Source: Amycolatopsis sp. CA-128772
GTDB taxonomy: Bacteria; Actinomycetota; Actinomycetes; Mycobacteriales; Pseudonocardiaceae
Direction: 5' to 3'
NCBI RefSeq assembly: GCF_002904295.1
Contig: NZ_PPHG01000027.1
Coordinates: 231,623 to 295,622, forward strand
DNA length: 64,000 nt
Under the pieces are notes generated by a model. The model ran no database searches and was not told the origin of the DNA. It saw only the letters and a program-made list of their open reading frames with translations. Position numbers and translations under genes: made by a program. Positions within the stretch are counted from its first letter, which is position 1. Each line of letters begins with the position of its first letter. Shown one piece after another: positions 30,850 through 40,215 of the stretch.

Positions 30850-31065
30850 TTGTGTGGCACCGTGCCGGACACCGCAGTCTGGCTGCCGATGGGCGAACAG
30901 CCTACCTTCGCCGATGATGAAGCCCTGATCGCCGCGCTGCGCGACGCCCTGCACTGGGCGGGCCATCAGCACGGTCCCGGTCCTGACTTCGGTGCCGGTG
31001 CCGGCGCTGGTGCCGGTGACGACGGCGGCGGCGACCTGGGGTGGCTGCCCGAGCCGCCCTGGTGA
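30850..31065 (+). CDS. Conserved small ORF, second of the pair (copy B)
   Basis: From TTG 30850 the product is 71 aa (CGTVPDTAVWLPMG, FADDEALIAALRDALHWAG) ending in a Gly/Ala/Asp-rich tail (GAGAGAGAGDDGGGDLG). Homology to copy A starts upstream, at LLTRL, which overlaps the stop of the first ORF in the -1 frame. It may be translated by coupling or recoding. No family is recognised. Confidence 0.5.
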   Translation: MCGTVPDTAVWLPMGEQPTFADDEALIAALRDALHWAGHQHGPGPDFGAGAGAGAGDDGGGDLGWLPEPPW

Positions 31066-31324
31066 CCCTCCGGCGTCGGCGATCCGGTGGCGGGAACGAC
31101 GACAGCGGCGGTGCTCGAGGCCGAAATGTCCGCTCCGCCGGTGGCGCTCATCGCCCACCATGTCGAGGTTGAAGGCGTTCGCTTGACCAGCGACGTGCAT
31201 GCCGGCGATGACGGCGTCAGACGGCAGACAGAGTACGGTGGCCGGGGCTGTCTGTTCAACCGACCGGCCACCTGCTGTCGCTCTACCCGGGCTGGTCGCG
31301 ATCACGCACCTGGTCGACGCCGGG

Positions 31325-31651
31325 TTACAGGTCGCGGCGGTGCTCGACCAGCCACGCGGCGACCTGGTGCAGCTTCATGTTCGCGTGCTGGGAGGAGTCC
31401 ACCGGCATCCGGAACGCCTGTACGGGGTCCAGGTCGTGGCGTTGCATGAGAATGCCTGTGGCCATGCCGATGGTGTCGCGGTGTTCGACCAGCGAGATCC
31501 CGGCTTCCTCAGCGCCCTCGAGGTGGTCGGCGGCGGCCTCGATGATCGCGGCGAGGGTGGAGGAGACGTCGGGTTCGGCCTGCAGCGCACGCGCGATGTC
31601 GCCCAGCGCCTCGCCAAGCCGGTGAGCCGCGCAGGCGTGAGGCTGGTTCAT
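31325..31651 (-). CDS. ANTAR protein with most of its GAF domain deleted
   Basis: Length 108 aa. Residues 1-58 (ALGDIARALQAEPDVSSTLA, EEAGISLVEH) are the start of a GAF domain. At residue 59 the sequence passes directly into an ANTAR domain (RDTIGMATGILMQRHDLDPV, HANMKLHQVAAWLVEH). About 120 residues of GAF core are missing compared with the protein at 21979, while the frame stays open. It may bind RNA without sensing, or be a relic. Confidence 0.7.
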   Translation of the reverse strand: MNQPHACAAHRLGEALGDIARALQAEPDVSSTLAAIIEAAADHLEGAEEAGISLVEHRDTIGMATGILMQRHDLDPVQAFRMPVDSSQHANMKLHQVAAWLVEHRRDL

Positions 31652-32127
31652 GGCGCCTCCTCGATTGCCGTGACGCGGCTGAGCGTCTCCGCCGGTCTGG
31701 AGTGCATCCTGTCCGTCACGCGGAGGCGTGCACGGCGATGTCCGGATCCCGACGAAAGTCGGACGGACACGGTTGAGTCCCCGGTCCGGCTGGGTAGGTT
31801 AATCGTGAACGGGGTCTAGGCATCCCGCTCGGGGACAGGCGGCGGCCTGCCGGGATGACCAGCCTCACCGTCGGGGTGGTGGAGACAGCACGGTCACTTC
31901 GGCAGGCCGCCGTCGCGCGATCCGCTCTGGAACCCTGAATCGCACATCCACCGATCCACCTCCGGCTTGGCCGACCCACGCGGTGAGCTGGCGGCGAAGC
32001 TGACTCAGCAGCGGCGGCGTCGCGCTAACCCTAGGCAGGCCAAGCCCCGACCGGCGCTGACGGAGCCGGATCCAGGTCACCAGCGGCGGCACCGGTCTCC
32101 GTCACCAGGTCCCCTCGGATGTGAAGA
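31652..32127. other. Intergenic, one doubtful small frame
   Basis: About 475 bp. A minus-strand frame at 31865-32092 (SATPPLLSQLRRQLTAWV, GGSVDVRFRVPERIARR) could be a 75-aa protein but has no family or clear start signal. Otherwise nothing is seen. Confidence 0.3.
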
Positions 32128-32510
32128 TCACTGGCTGCCGCCGGACGGGCTCGCGTCACCGTGCTCCGAAGGCGGCTCGGCTGGATGCCCGCCCGAGAGG
32201 GCTCCGGCGAGCGTGGCGAACACCGGCATCAGCCGGTCGGCGCCGGTGATGGCCATCGGCTGCGCGGCAACCGAGGTCGCCGTGACCCGGACCGTGGTCG
32301 CGGGGCCGGCCGTATTCTGCAGGTTGCATAGGACCGCCAGGCCGGCCGAGGAAAGAAGGTCACCGCGGTCAAGTCGACGATCAGCACGGCGGGCGCTTCG
32401 GCCAGCGCAGCCGTGACCGCGTCGTTCAGCTCGGGTGCGGTGACGAGGTCGACCTCGCCGCCGACACTGAGTACCAGCGCGGTCTCGACCTGCCGCAGCG
32501 ACACCGACAC
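32128..32510 (-). pseudogene. STAS-domain antagonist with one-base deletion
   Basis: LRQVETALVLSVGGEVDLVT and APAVLIVDLTAVTF read in one frame; SSAGLAVLCNLQNTAGPA and ADRLMPVFATLAGAL follow in another. Restoring one C (ACCTTC-CTTTCC) rejoins them exactly at the phosphorylation loop (FLSSAGL). Everything else of a single STAS domain is present, so the break is recent or a sequencing error. Confidence 0.75.
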
Positions 32511-32703
32511 CGCGGACGAGAAGCAGCGGGAAAGGCACTTGCCTCCGGTTCCAGGAAAGGCACTGACACATCATGCCCCGCCACCGCCCCTCGGTCTCTG
32601 CGCAGCCCCGTTCGGCGCCCTACAATCAGGGCCAACTTGTCGAGGTCGCGAGATGACGACACGGGAGTCGATGAGCCGCGAGGGGCGTGTGAGCCAGTGG
32701 GGT

Positions 32704-33126
32704 TCAGCCGGCGTTCAGATCGGTCAGCTGGGGCAGCAAGGCCAGCCATGCCACGGCGTCGGCCGTGCTTTGGTGAAGCGGCAGGACCTGCTCTAAGCCG
32801 GGGGCGGTGATCGGCCGCAGCAGCGCCTGCTGCCGGCCGACGACCGCAAACGGCACTCCGGCGACCTCAGCATCAGCGAGGGCGTCGAGCAGTACCGTCA
32901 CCCCGCGTGCGGCGCAGAAGGTGACCGCTGAGGCGTCCAGCACCAGCGCCTGGGGCCGCAGATCAATTTCCTGCCCGAGCAGGGCAGCCAGGTCGCCGGT
33001 GACCGTGAGGTCCAAGTCGCCGACCGCAGTGACCACGCTCGTCTCGGCGGTCCTGGTCACCGTGAACGACGCCTCCGGTGAGTACTTCCATCGGCGCCGC
33101 GGCCGGGGGACGAACTCGGAAGACAC
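32704..33126 (-). CDS. STAS-domain protein lacking the phospho-acceptor Ser
   Basis: Length 140 aa. GTG at 33126 is fixed by AAGGAGG eight bases before it. The STAS fold is clear (TSVVTAVGDLDLTVTGDLAA, LVLDASAVTFCAARGVTVLL), but the loop reads FCAARGV, so no Ser or Thr is available for phosphorylation. By inference it would be locked in the unphosphorylated state or serve another binding role. It is similar to the protein at 28986, including the C-terminal WLALLPQL helix. Confidence 0.8.
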   Translation of the reverse strand: MSSEFVPRPRRRWKYSPEASFTVTRTAETSVVTAVGDLDLTVTGDLAALLGQEIDLRPQALVLDASAVTFCAARGVTVLLDALADAEVAGVPFAVVGRQQALLRPITAPGLEQVLPLHQSTADAVAWLALLPQLTDLNAG

Positions 33127-33403
33127 GATCAGGGCCTCCTTGGACCAACCGTGAGGCCGAACCACCGGTGCACGAGTCGAGCCCCTCACGCCCCGTTCGG
33201 GGCAAGCGAGTTCACGGACGCGACGGCTACCGGTCTGAACCGCCGCACCACGAGGGTACAACCGAGCAACAAACGCTGCAGCTTCACCACGAACCTGTCA
33301 CCCTATGAACCGGACGAAAGCGGCGGGACGATATCGCGGGGCTCCGTCACCGGCAGCACCCCCACACCGATCCGTCCGCGCGCGGCGCGGGAACGATTGC
33401 TGT

Positions 33404-33745
33404 TCAGCCGAACACCGCGTCCAATCCCCGCCGCCGGGTCTCGTCCAGCACCACCGTGATCGACTGCTGGTCCAGGCCGGCCAATCCGCCGGGCTGCTCA
33501 GCGCGACTGGCGGCCGCGACGATGACCGCGGCGACGTCTTTCACGTTCACGTTCACGTTGGCGTGCTGCGATATTTCTCGCAGGACGACGAAGGCTTCAT
33601 CAGAGGTGCAGGCCCGCACCAGCATGATCATTCCCTTCGCCTGCTCGATCACCGGCTGCGTCGCCAGCGCTTCCTTCAGCTGCTCCACCTCGAAGGCGGG
33701 ATCGCCCAGTCCTCTCCATGACGTCACGACCAAATTCCACACCAC
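33404..33745 (-). CDS. ANTAR-domain protein without GAF
   Basis: About 113 aa from GTG 33745; the start is uncertain (GTG 33742 and a later GTG are alternatives). The ANTAR core (TQPVIEQAKGMIMLVRAC, REISQHANVNVNVKDVAAVI) is intact, followed by an unusual C-terminal extension (GGLAGLDQQSITVVLDETRR). A leading helix (AFEVEQLKEALAT) may dimerise. It should bind RNA like other ANTAR proteins but lacks a sensor domain. Confidence 0.65.
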   Translation of the reverse strand: MVWNLVVTSWRGLGDPAFEVEQLKEALATQPVIEQAKGMIMLVRACTSDEAFVVLREISQHANVNVNVKDVAAVIVAAASRAEQPGGLAGLDQQSITVVLDETRRRGLDAVFG

Positions 33746-34255
33746 CCCACCACCCAGGCCGACACCGGGGACAGCAAGCGCGCAGGTGAAGCGAACGGCC
33801 GTCACGCGGCCGCCCGGCGGAGTTGCTGTGGCCACAGGAGCACACGAGCGTCCGTGCCGTGCCCCAACGGGGGGCGTGACAGCGAAGCGCTGCGCAAGCG
33901 ATGCATCGCGCCGGAAGGGTGTATGAGTCTTAGCTTCGGGTAAACGCGACATCGCGGCTGGGTAAGCAGTCAGCCAACCGTGCCGCCGCGCTGCCCCGAG
34001 TGCAGCAATCCTCGGGACAGCGCGGTGCTTCGCGATCTCCGGGCAGATCCGCCGAGAGCAGAACGGCCCTCGAACCACTGAGCACCGCGTGGCATTCGTC
34101 ATATATGGCAAAGGAGGCTCCCATGTGGACTCGCCAGCGTCCTGGGAGTCGTGTGAGAACTCGCTTGGAGGTGCCAACTATCGCCTGTCGGCAGTGTTGA
34201 CAACCGTCGCCATGCGTCCCAAGCTCTGCGGTGACGATAGTACGTCTGTTCGACT
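33746..34255. other. Intergenic, no gene supported
   Basis: A strong Shine-Dalgarno (AAAGGAGG) stands five bases before ATG 34122, but the frame gives only 25 codons (MWTRQRPGSRVRTRL, stop at 34200). It could be a leader peptide or chance. Nothing else is seen. The region ends at the IS5-type terminal repeat. Confidence 0.3.
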
Positions 34256-34313
34256 AAGGTATGTCTCGTAATCCGGTGCCGGGCGGGCGGGACCGGTAGT
34301 CGATCATGTTGGT

Positions 34314-34530
34314 GTGGTGCAGGTGATCACAGCGTTGCGGCCGGGGTGGATTGCCCCGTTCACCGGGCTGGAACCGGGCCAGTTCCGCAAGCTCGTGCGG
34401 CTGGTCGCCAAGCGCGGCGGGGACGAGATCGCGGACGGCCGGCCCGGTCGGCAGTGAGCATTGCCGCTGGCCGATCGCGTGTCGCTGGTCGCGACGTACT
34501 GGCGGACGAACCAGTCTACTTTATCCGACG
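34314..34530 (+). pseudogene. IS5-type transposase, N-terminal part
   Basis: VITALRPGWIAPFTGL, FRKLVRLVAKRGGDE and, after an in-frame TGA at 34455 where the family has Trp, ALPLADRVSLVATYWRTN. The frame then enters unrelated sequence near 34530. The stop is a substitution (TGG to TGA), not an indel. Confidence 0.7.
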
Positions 34531-34574
34531 TCGCCCCTACTCCAGCCGAGACCGTCGACCAAGGATCAGCGGAC

Positions 34575-34915
34575 GTGCCGCGCCGCGACCTGCTGAAGAG
34601 TGCGGGCGTCCTGGCGGTTTCGGCCGCAAGTGCCGGACTGCTGGCCAACGCGCCATGGCAACGTCTGATGGACTCGGTCGAAAACGATCGCCCCGTCGAT
34701 ATGGCGACAATTCAGCTCACGCAGGACCGAACGGCGGACTTCCACGACAATGAGCACACAGTTCCGGCGCGCCAGTTGCTTGACGGCTTATTGCGCCACC
34801 GCGCCGTAATCAGCCTTGCTCGCCAATGCGCGAACGGATGCGACCCGCAATGAACTCGTGCGCACGTTCGGCGAAACCGAAGCGCTCGTCGGATGGCTGC
34901 ATTTCGATTTTAGCT
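34575..34915 (+). pseudogene. XRE-family regulator with TPR-like C-terminus, remnant
   Basis: VPRRDLLKSAGVLAVSAASA, WQRLMDSVENDRPVDMATI, EHTVPARQLLDGLLRHR in one frame, then ARTDATRNELVRTFGETEAL and VGWLHFD in another. These match the central helical region of actinomycete XRE regulators that carry C-terminal TPR-like repeats. The HTH and the C-terminal half are gone. Confidence 0.55.
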
Positions 34916-35219
34916 GCCGAATTTGGCTCTATGGGATCAAGGCGCCGCCTGCGGCGGCGCGCAGTAATCGCCTCCCGTGCGGCGGGCTCCGCCCCATGGC
35001 GGACCGGCCTGCCGCTCCGCTCCGGCCGGCCGCCGGGCGAGCCCGCCGAGCGGTCGCGATCCGTGCGCGCGTCGCCGCCGCACCTGTAGTCCTGAGACCA
35101 CATCGACCGCGTCAACGCGTGGCACCCGGACCGTTCCACCGCATACCCGCTCACACTCGTCCCCGTGAGCGCTCAGCGCGGCCAGCAGCTCCCGTGTACT
35201 ACCCCGGCACACGTCCTTC

Positions 35220-36560
35220 ACCGACATCCGGGTGCCACGCGCTACGCACGCTACGCAACAACGCCCCGGGCCGGCCACCCCCGCAGCACGAACGCGTGAC
35301 GCCCGATCTGATCGCCGACGACGATGCTTGTCAGGAACCACCGCCGTCGCTGTGCCGATGCACACAGCCACCCAGCATCACACCGGACGCCACGCCCGCC
35401 CACGATAACCAGCCAGTCCCGCGAATCTCAGGCCCAAACGGTGCAAAGGGCACGGCGTCGAACTCGGTCTCAAGCATCCAGGCGGCTTCAAACCTGGCTA
35501 CGCGGACCGGGCCGACGCCGCGCCCGCCCAGAATGCCCCAACCCGCACCGGACCACACTCACGAACGCCACCCCTTCACCCGGCAGGTGAAACAACCCAC
35601 GCCCGAGCGAGCGCCACCGGCAGAACAAGACACGACACCCCGAAACGGTGCGCAGGCGTGACGCTCAGCCGACTTGTCAGCAGACCTGAGGCCATCAACG
35701 GTCGACACCCCTTGAACGAAGAAGCAGCTCCTCCCTCCGCCTAGGCACCCCGACCGAGCGCCACGCGACTACTGACCTACCCCCGCGAGCCTGCCGCTCA
35801 TCCGCCCCGCCGCCACCGCTCGCAACGCACGGACGGCCCCGGCGTGGCACCCCACCGAGCAGAAGGCGTGACGCCCGACTCCGGCGGCGTCATCTCGGGG
35901 GGAGGGAAGACCACGCCACCGTCACCACGCCTACTGTGCGACCGCCGAGCGCCACGCCCCCACAGCCTAACCCCGCGCCGGCCCCCCTCCACATTACAGA
36001 CAGGCGGCATCTCGCCCCGGCCCGGACGGTCATGCACCCCCGCACGCTACGGCTGACCACGCTGAAAAGCGACGCGACCGAACGAGCGCGACCCCCCCCG
36101 TCACCCAGCCTCCAAAAGCCGCAGGCTGGCGCCCCGACCATCGGCGCCGATACACGAGGCAGCTGTTTAACCCGGCCACCGGGGACCACAGACGGAGCGC
36201 CACGCGCCACCGGCATGACCCCATCCCGGCCCGATAAACCACCACCACGCCAACGATCCGATGGCGGACCATTCCTCGCACGCGATCCTTCAACACCGGG
36301 GCGGCGGCATCAAGGGCGCCTGACGGCGTCGCTGCGCGATGAGCTGCGCTCACCCTTGACACCACCACCCCGGCGCTAGCCAGCGGCAGAGGCGAGGAAG
36401 ACGGGGCAGACAGCCCACCACCTCAAGCCCCGAGGGAGCCGACCGTGACGATCAAGCCGCCCAGCCGCCAACCCAGCCCCAACCAGACACCTCTTTCAGC
36501 CACTATGAGATGACCCGCTGGACCGAGCAGGCGCGGGCCGCCAGGCCGTCTCCGGGCCGT
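35220..36560. repeat. Long gene-free repeat, copy 2
   Basis: About 1.3 kb collinear with 18880-20090, same orientation, diverged. GCGTGACGC occurs at 35294, 35656 and 35866; GCGCCACGC at 35758, 35949 and 36197. These nonamers differ from perfect complements by one base and could pair. The phrase CTCGGGGGGAGGGAAGAC near 35894 matches copy 1 at 19740. The stretch between about 34920 and 35220 also holds no gene. Confidence 0.6.
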
Positions 36561-36599
36561 CACACGTCCAGCCCGGACCGGACCCAACCGGCTCCACTC

Positions 36600-37070
36600 G
36601 GCCGAAAGATGCAGGTCAGGCCCTGTCTGGCCGCGAAATCCTCCCAGCTCGGGAAACGCCGCCTGAAGTCCTACCGCTACTCGACCAACGTGCAGGTCGC
36701 GATCGACGTCGAGACCCGGCTGGTGATCGCCACTGGAGATCCGCGGCCGGGCAACCGCAACGACTGCACCGTGTACCGCGACTCGGGCATCGCCGGACAG
36801 CTCGCCGGTCGGCCGGTAATGGCCGATGGTGGCTATGAAGGTAATCCTGAGGTGGTTATGCCGTATCGCAACCCGGTGACGGCAGCAAGTTGCCAGACGG
36901 GAAGGAAGACCTCAACGCGACCCACCGCACGGTCCGGGCTCGCGTCGAGCACGTGCTGTCCCGGATGAAGAACTTCATGATCCTCCGCGACTACCGCCGT
37001 GTCGGCGAGCACGCTCGCCGACACGGTGTCCGGCATCGCGATTCTGCACAACATCTCCTCAACGCCTGAC
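36600..37070 (+). pseudogene. IS5-type transposase, C-terminal part
   Basis: KSYRYSTNVQVAIDVETRLV, GNRNDCTVYRDSGIAGQLAG, RPVMADGGYEGNPEVVMPYR carries two DDE positions. Then a frameshift leads to KLPDGKEDLNATHRTVRARV with EHVLSRMKNFMILRDYRRVG, and a second shift to TLADTVSGIAILHNI. It is the missing half of the fragment at 34314 if the two came from one element. Confidence 0.7.
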
Positions 37071-37213
37071 CGCAACACCAGCCCCACCAACCACAACGAC
37101 AGGTACGAGACATCCCTTAGCAGCGGCTGTTGCTCGCGCGCCGTGCACTCGGCAAGACTGAGGCTGATCTGGACGAGCTCAACGAGGACTTGAGCAGGTG
37201 GCAAACGACGGGA

Positions 37214-37608
37214 CTGTAAAACGAGCGGTGTAACTCCCGATCATGAAAGTGCACTTGATGACCGACGTGATGTCCAGCGTGGAGAACGCTGAAGACTCGA
37301 AGCCCGAGACCGGGCCGGACGGCCTGGACGAGCAGCTCGTCACAGAGCTGGTGAGCCGCGCGAAGGCTGGCGGGTTGGCGCTGACCGGCGAGGGCGGCGT
37401 GCTAGCGCAGCTGACCAAGTGGATGCTGGAGTCCGCGCTCGAGGGCGAGATCACCGACCACCTCGGCTATGACAAGCACGACCCAGCCGGCCGCGAAACC
37501 GGTAACTCACGCAACGGCACCCACGCCAAGACCGTGCTCACCGACGTCGGCCCGGTCCAGATCGACGGTAGTTCCCTTCAACCCCGAGTTACACCGCTCG
37601 TTTGACAG
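37214..37608 (+). mobile_element. Internally deleted IS256-type element (MITE-like)
   Basis: AAACGAGCGGTGTAACTC at 37219-37236 is repeated, inverted and perfect, at 37586-37603. CTGT one base outside each makes the match longer. Between them lies only the 5' part of an IS256 transposase. At under 400 bp it is a non-autonomous derivative that a related intact transposase might mobilise. Confidence 0.8.
37243..37605 (+). pseudogene. IS256 transposase, N-terminal fragment
   Basis: LVTELVSRAKAGGLALTGEG, MLESALEGEITDHLGYDKHD and VLTDVGPVQIDGSS match the first 100 residues of IS256 transposases. The frame then runs straight into the right terminal repeat (PRVTPLV). All catalytic residues are absent. 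It is a different IS256 lineage from the one at 20605. Confidence 0.8.
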
Positions 37609-37803
37609 ACCCCAAACGCACCACATGGGCATGCGCCGTCGCGACCGCCGAGGGCGGCAAGGATCAAGGAAGTGCGGTGGGGTGCCCGCCTAGACGAGCT
37701 GCGGATCGGGTTAGGTCGTACCTCACTTACAAAAAGCCTCGTCACCAAACCGGGTCGGTTATCAGAGAGAAACGCGGTCGAATCTGACAGACAAAACGAA
37801 GGT

Positions 37804-37844
37804 GGCAACGGCCCACGATGGGGATGGGATCGTGGGCCGTTGCC
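37804..37844 (-). terminator. Hairpin terminator of the substrate-binding protein gene
   Basis: A perfect 16-bp stem (GGCAACGGCCCACGAT at 37804-37819, complement at 37829-37844) with a nine-base loop stands 22 bp beyond the stop of the minus-strand gene. Confidence 0.8.
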
Positions 37845-37865
37845 CGGGGATTTCGGCGGAGTCGG

Positions 37866-38855
37866 TCAGCCGGTGGTCTGCGGGACGATCATGCGGCTGG
37901 CGTCGATGGCGGACGGAATGATGCCGAGTTTGAGCAGCGTGTCCGGCACTCGCTGGAGACGTCGGGCATCGAGATTGGCGCCGTAACCCGGGAGCTCCAT
38001 CAGGGCCGCGGTGGTCTCGGTGACCTTGGCGTACTTCACGACCAGGCGTTCGACGAGACCACGGTCGTTGAGGGCGGCGCGAGTGCCCTTGATGATGGCC
38101 CGCTGGAATGCCGCGATTGTTTTGGGGTTGGCCTGCGCCCACTTCGCGGTGGTGGCGTAGCCGGTGAGCGGGAAGTTCCGGGTGCTGCCGCTGCCGATGT
38201 CGACGATTGGGATGGCGCCGACCTTCTGGGCGGCGTCAGTGACGAACGGCTCCGGCATGTACGCAGCGTCGACCTGCCCCTGTTGCAGGGCTGCGGCCAT
38301 GTTCGGCAGCGGCACCGGTACCCACGTGACCTTGGACGTATCGAGGCCGCGGTCCCGCATCACCGACTGCGTGAGGACGTCCGAGGCTGCGTTCTTGCTG
38401 GTGATCGCGATCTTTCTGCCGGGCAGGTCTTCGACGTGCTTCACCGGCGAGTTCGGGGCCGTGATGATTTTGTTGCTCTTCGGGCTGGCGACCGTCGCGT
38501 CGGCGAGCAGCCGGAAGTCAGCAGAGCGTGAGCTTTGGGCCTTGAACAGCAATGTCCACGTGGTCAGAGCGATGTTGGCGGCGCCGGAGATGACCTTCGT
38601 CATCGTCTCGGCGCTGGACTGTGCGACATCGAACTTGACGTTGAGGCCTTCGGCGGTGAAGTAGCCGGCGTCCTGGGTGGCCCAGAGCGGCACCAAGTCG
38701 ACCGAGCTGATGATCGACACCGTAAGCCCGGAGGCATCCAGCACACTGCCGGCGACCGGGTCGGGGTCGGATCCGCCGAGCGCGCTGCAGCTGGAGACCA
38801 GGGCCAGCTCGACCGCCGCGGTCGTGATGAGGGCGATGAGTTTTAGGTAGCGCAC
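37866..38855 (-). CDS. ABC-type substrate-binding lipoprotein (SsuA/NMT1-like)
   Basis: Length 329 aa. GTG at 38855 follows AAGGAG. A lipobox (LALVSSC, Cys23) marks membrane anchoring. SIISSVDLVPLWATQDAGYF, GLNVKF, VDAAYMPEPFVTDAA are typical of periplasmic-binding proteins for nitrate, sulfonate, taurine or thiamine precursors. No ATPase or permease gene is adjacent; instead it follows a small protein and a ruined MFS gene. A truncated second copy is at 55675. The ligand is unknown. Confidence 0.87.
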   Translation of the reverse strand: MRYLKLIALITTAAVELALVSSCSALGGSDPDPVAGSVLDASGLTVSIISSVDLVPLWATQDAGYFTAEGLNVKFDVAQSSAETMTKVISGAANIALTTWTLLFKAQSSRSADFRLLADATVASPKSNKIITAPNSPVKHVEDLPGRKIAITSKNAASDVLTQSVMRDRGLDTSKVTWVPVPLPNMAAALQQGQVDAAYMPEPFVTDAAQKVGAIPIVDIGSGSTRNFPLTGYATTAKWAQANPKTIAAFQRAIIKGTRAALNDRGLVERLVVKYAKVTETTAALMELPGYGANLDARRLQRVPDTLLKLGIIPSAIDASRMIVPQTTG

Positions 38856-38897
38856 GCGTGCTCCTTCGAAGGTGGCGGGGAGGGGACGAACCGGTGG

Positions 38898-39224
38898 TTA
38901 GGCGTGGGCGCGCGGACTGGTGCCGAAGTCCGTGCGTAAGGCGTCGTCGTCGACGAGCAGTCGGCCGGAGGCGTGGACGATCCAGTCCCCGGCGCCGAGC
39001 GTCAGTTCGGGCTCGGGCTGGCGGGGCTGACGGATGGTCGCGGTGTCGCCGTCGACGGTGATCGCGGTAGGTGTGCGGAGAACGGCTTGGGCGTCCAGCT
39101 GTTCGACCCAGTCGCGGGCGACCTCGAGCACAGCGGGGCCGTTGTTGCGGGCCCCTTCGACCGTCTGCCCCGCCTTACGCTCGCCGTCCGCGTGGACGGT
39201 CCAGTAGAGGTCGATTTCGGTCAT
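38898..39224 (-). CDS. Small conserved protein of the transporter module (copy 1)
   Basis: Length 108 aa (MTEIDLYWTVHADGERKAG, VARDWVEQLDAQAVLRTPTA, LTLGAGDWIVHASGRLL). Nearly every landmark is shared with 55995-56315, where ATGA overlaps the MFS stop. Here ATG 39224 is in frame with upstream transporter sequence because a deletion removed the MFS tail. No known family; cytoplasmic by composition. Confidence 0.7.
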   Translation of the reverse strand: MTEIDLYWTVHADGERKAGQTVEGARNNGPAVLEVARDWVEQLDAQAVLRTPTAITVDGDTATIRQPRQPEPELTLGAGDWIVHASGRLLVDDDALRTDFGTSPRAHA

Positions 39225-40118
39225 CGGGGGACCTCCGGGAAGGTCGGGGCGGCGCGGAGGTGCCGATGGACGACAGAGGAAAGTGCGGCGGTGGTGTCGG
39301 GGTCGCTGTGGGCGCGCTAGGTCGACCAGGGCGAGGACGCCGAGGCCGATACCGAGCAGTCCGGTCCACAGCCACGTCACGCTGGTGCGGGCGATCAGCA
39401 GGCCGGTGACGCCGGTAATGCTGGTTCCGGCGAACCCGACGGCGAGCGGGGTGTGCGGGACACGACGGGTGAGATACGGGACCGCAAGCGACACCGGGGC
39501 GCCTAGCACCATGACCGCGGCAAAGTGATGTTCGGCCTCGGCTGGGGTGAGGCCAGCAGCGTGCAGGATCGCCGGTATTTGTCCCCTGAGCACGAACATC
39601 ACAGCCGACAGTAGTCCGAAATGGACTGTCACTATGGTGACTGTGTCGCGGGGAACCAGACCTCGCGGACTGACTCGCGCCGCTCGCGCAGGACCGGCGG
39701 GGGTGGTGAGGTGGCGGCTGCTCCTGATCCAGATGACGAGCGCGACGGCGGCAAGGATCGCCCAGCAGCCGAGCCCGAATTGCCACGCCAGGCCGGTCGG
39801 GGGGAGCACTGCACCGAGCGCGGATGCAGCGCCGAGGCAGGCGGTGTAGCAGGCTGTGGAGCCTGGCGTCGCTGTGCGGATCCCTAGACGGGCTCGCATC
39901 CGTCACGCGGTCGCGCCGCCGATCGCGAAGCACCAGGTCGGCAAGGCGACCAGCGTGGCAGTCAGGGCCGGAGACAGCCCATCTGCGGTCTCGATACGGG
40001 TCAGCAGCGCTCCCATGCTGGTGAGGGTGGGCCTCAGGTTGAGCGCGAGGACGGCGACAGCGAGGCCAGCGACGACCGGCCTGACGATCGCGGCGCGGTA
40101 GACGTGGCGGTGGTCGCG
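39225..40118 (-). pseudogene. MFS transporter (CynX-like), decayed copy
   Basis: VVAGLAVAVLALNLRPTLTS and DGLSPALTATLVALPTWCFA match the intact copy at 56312. TGG is changed to TGA after GGATA (39905-39903), about 70 residues are missing between MRARLGIR and TPGSTACYTA, and the last three helices are deleted near VDLARP. The middle (TVTIVTVHFGLLSAVMFVLR) is well kept. Not functional. Confidence 0.8.
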
Positions 40119-40215
40119 CCACACCGCCGGGGTCTTCCAGCAGCATGTTGGCCAGCCGCGTCCGGGTCGGGCACAGCACCGGCTAGGCGCACTCGCGGCA
40201 CCAGGAAGGCATCCC
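40119..40215 (-). pseudogene. Remnant of the gene upstream of the MFS (copy 1)
   Basis: WCRECA, a TAG, then LCPTRTRLANMLLEDPGGVA correspond to the C-terminus of the protein at 57496. AAG has become TAG, and the stop that overlapped the transporter start is lost. The remaining 5' part of the gene is absent. Confidence 0.6.

Larger units (their letters stand above)
34256..37118 (+). mobile_element. IS5-type element split by 2.1 kb of foreign sequence
   Basis: AAGGTATGTCTCGTA at 34256-34270 and its inverted partner TACGAGACATCCCTT at 37104-37118 match at 14 of 15 positions. The N-terminal third of an IS5-type transposase lies just inside the left end, and the C-terminal half just inside the right end. 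Between them are an XRE/TPR regulator remnant and the second copy of the gene-free repeat. TA flanks both ends as a possible target duplication. The whole is 2,863 bp, about three times the normal element. Confidence 0.6.

Noticed and set aside
34122..34200. 25-codon ORF with a perfect AAAGGAGG Shine-Dalgarno
   Set aside because: Too short and unconserved to claim; no downstream gene in the right position for a leader peptide.
35331..35558. Minus-strand 75-codon frame in repeat copy 2 as a real gene
   Set aside because: Shares VARFxAAWxLE with copy 1 but the rest is not collinear and there is no start signal; treated as a possible ancestral coding trace.
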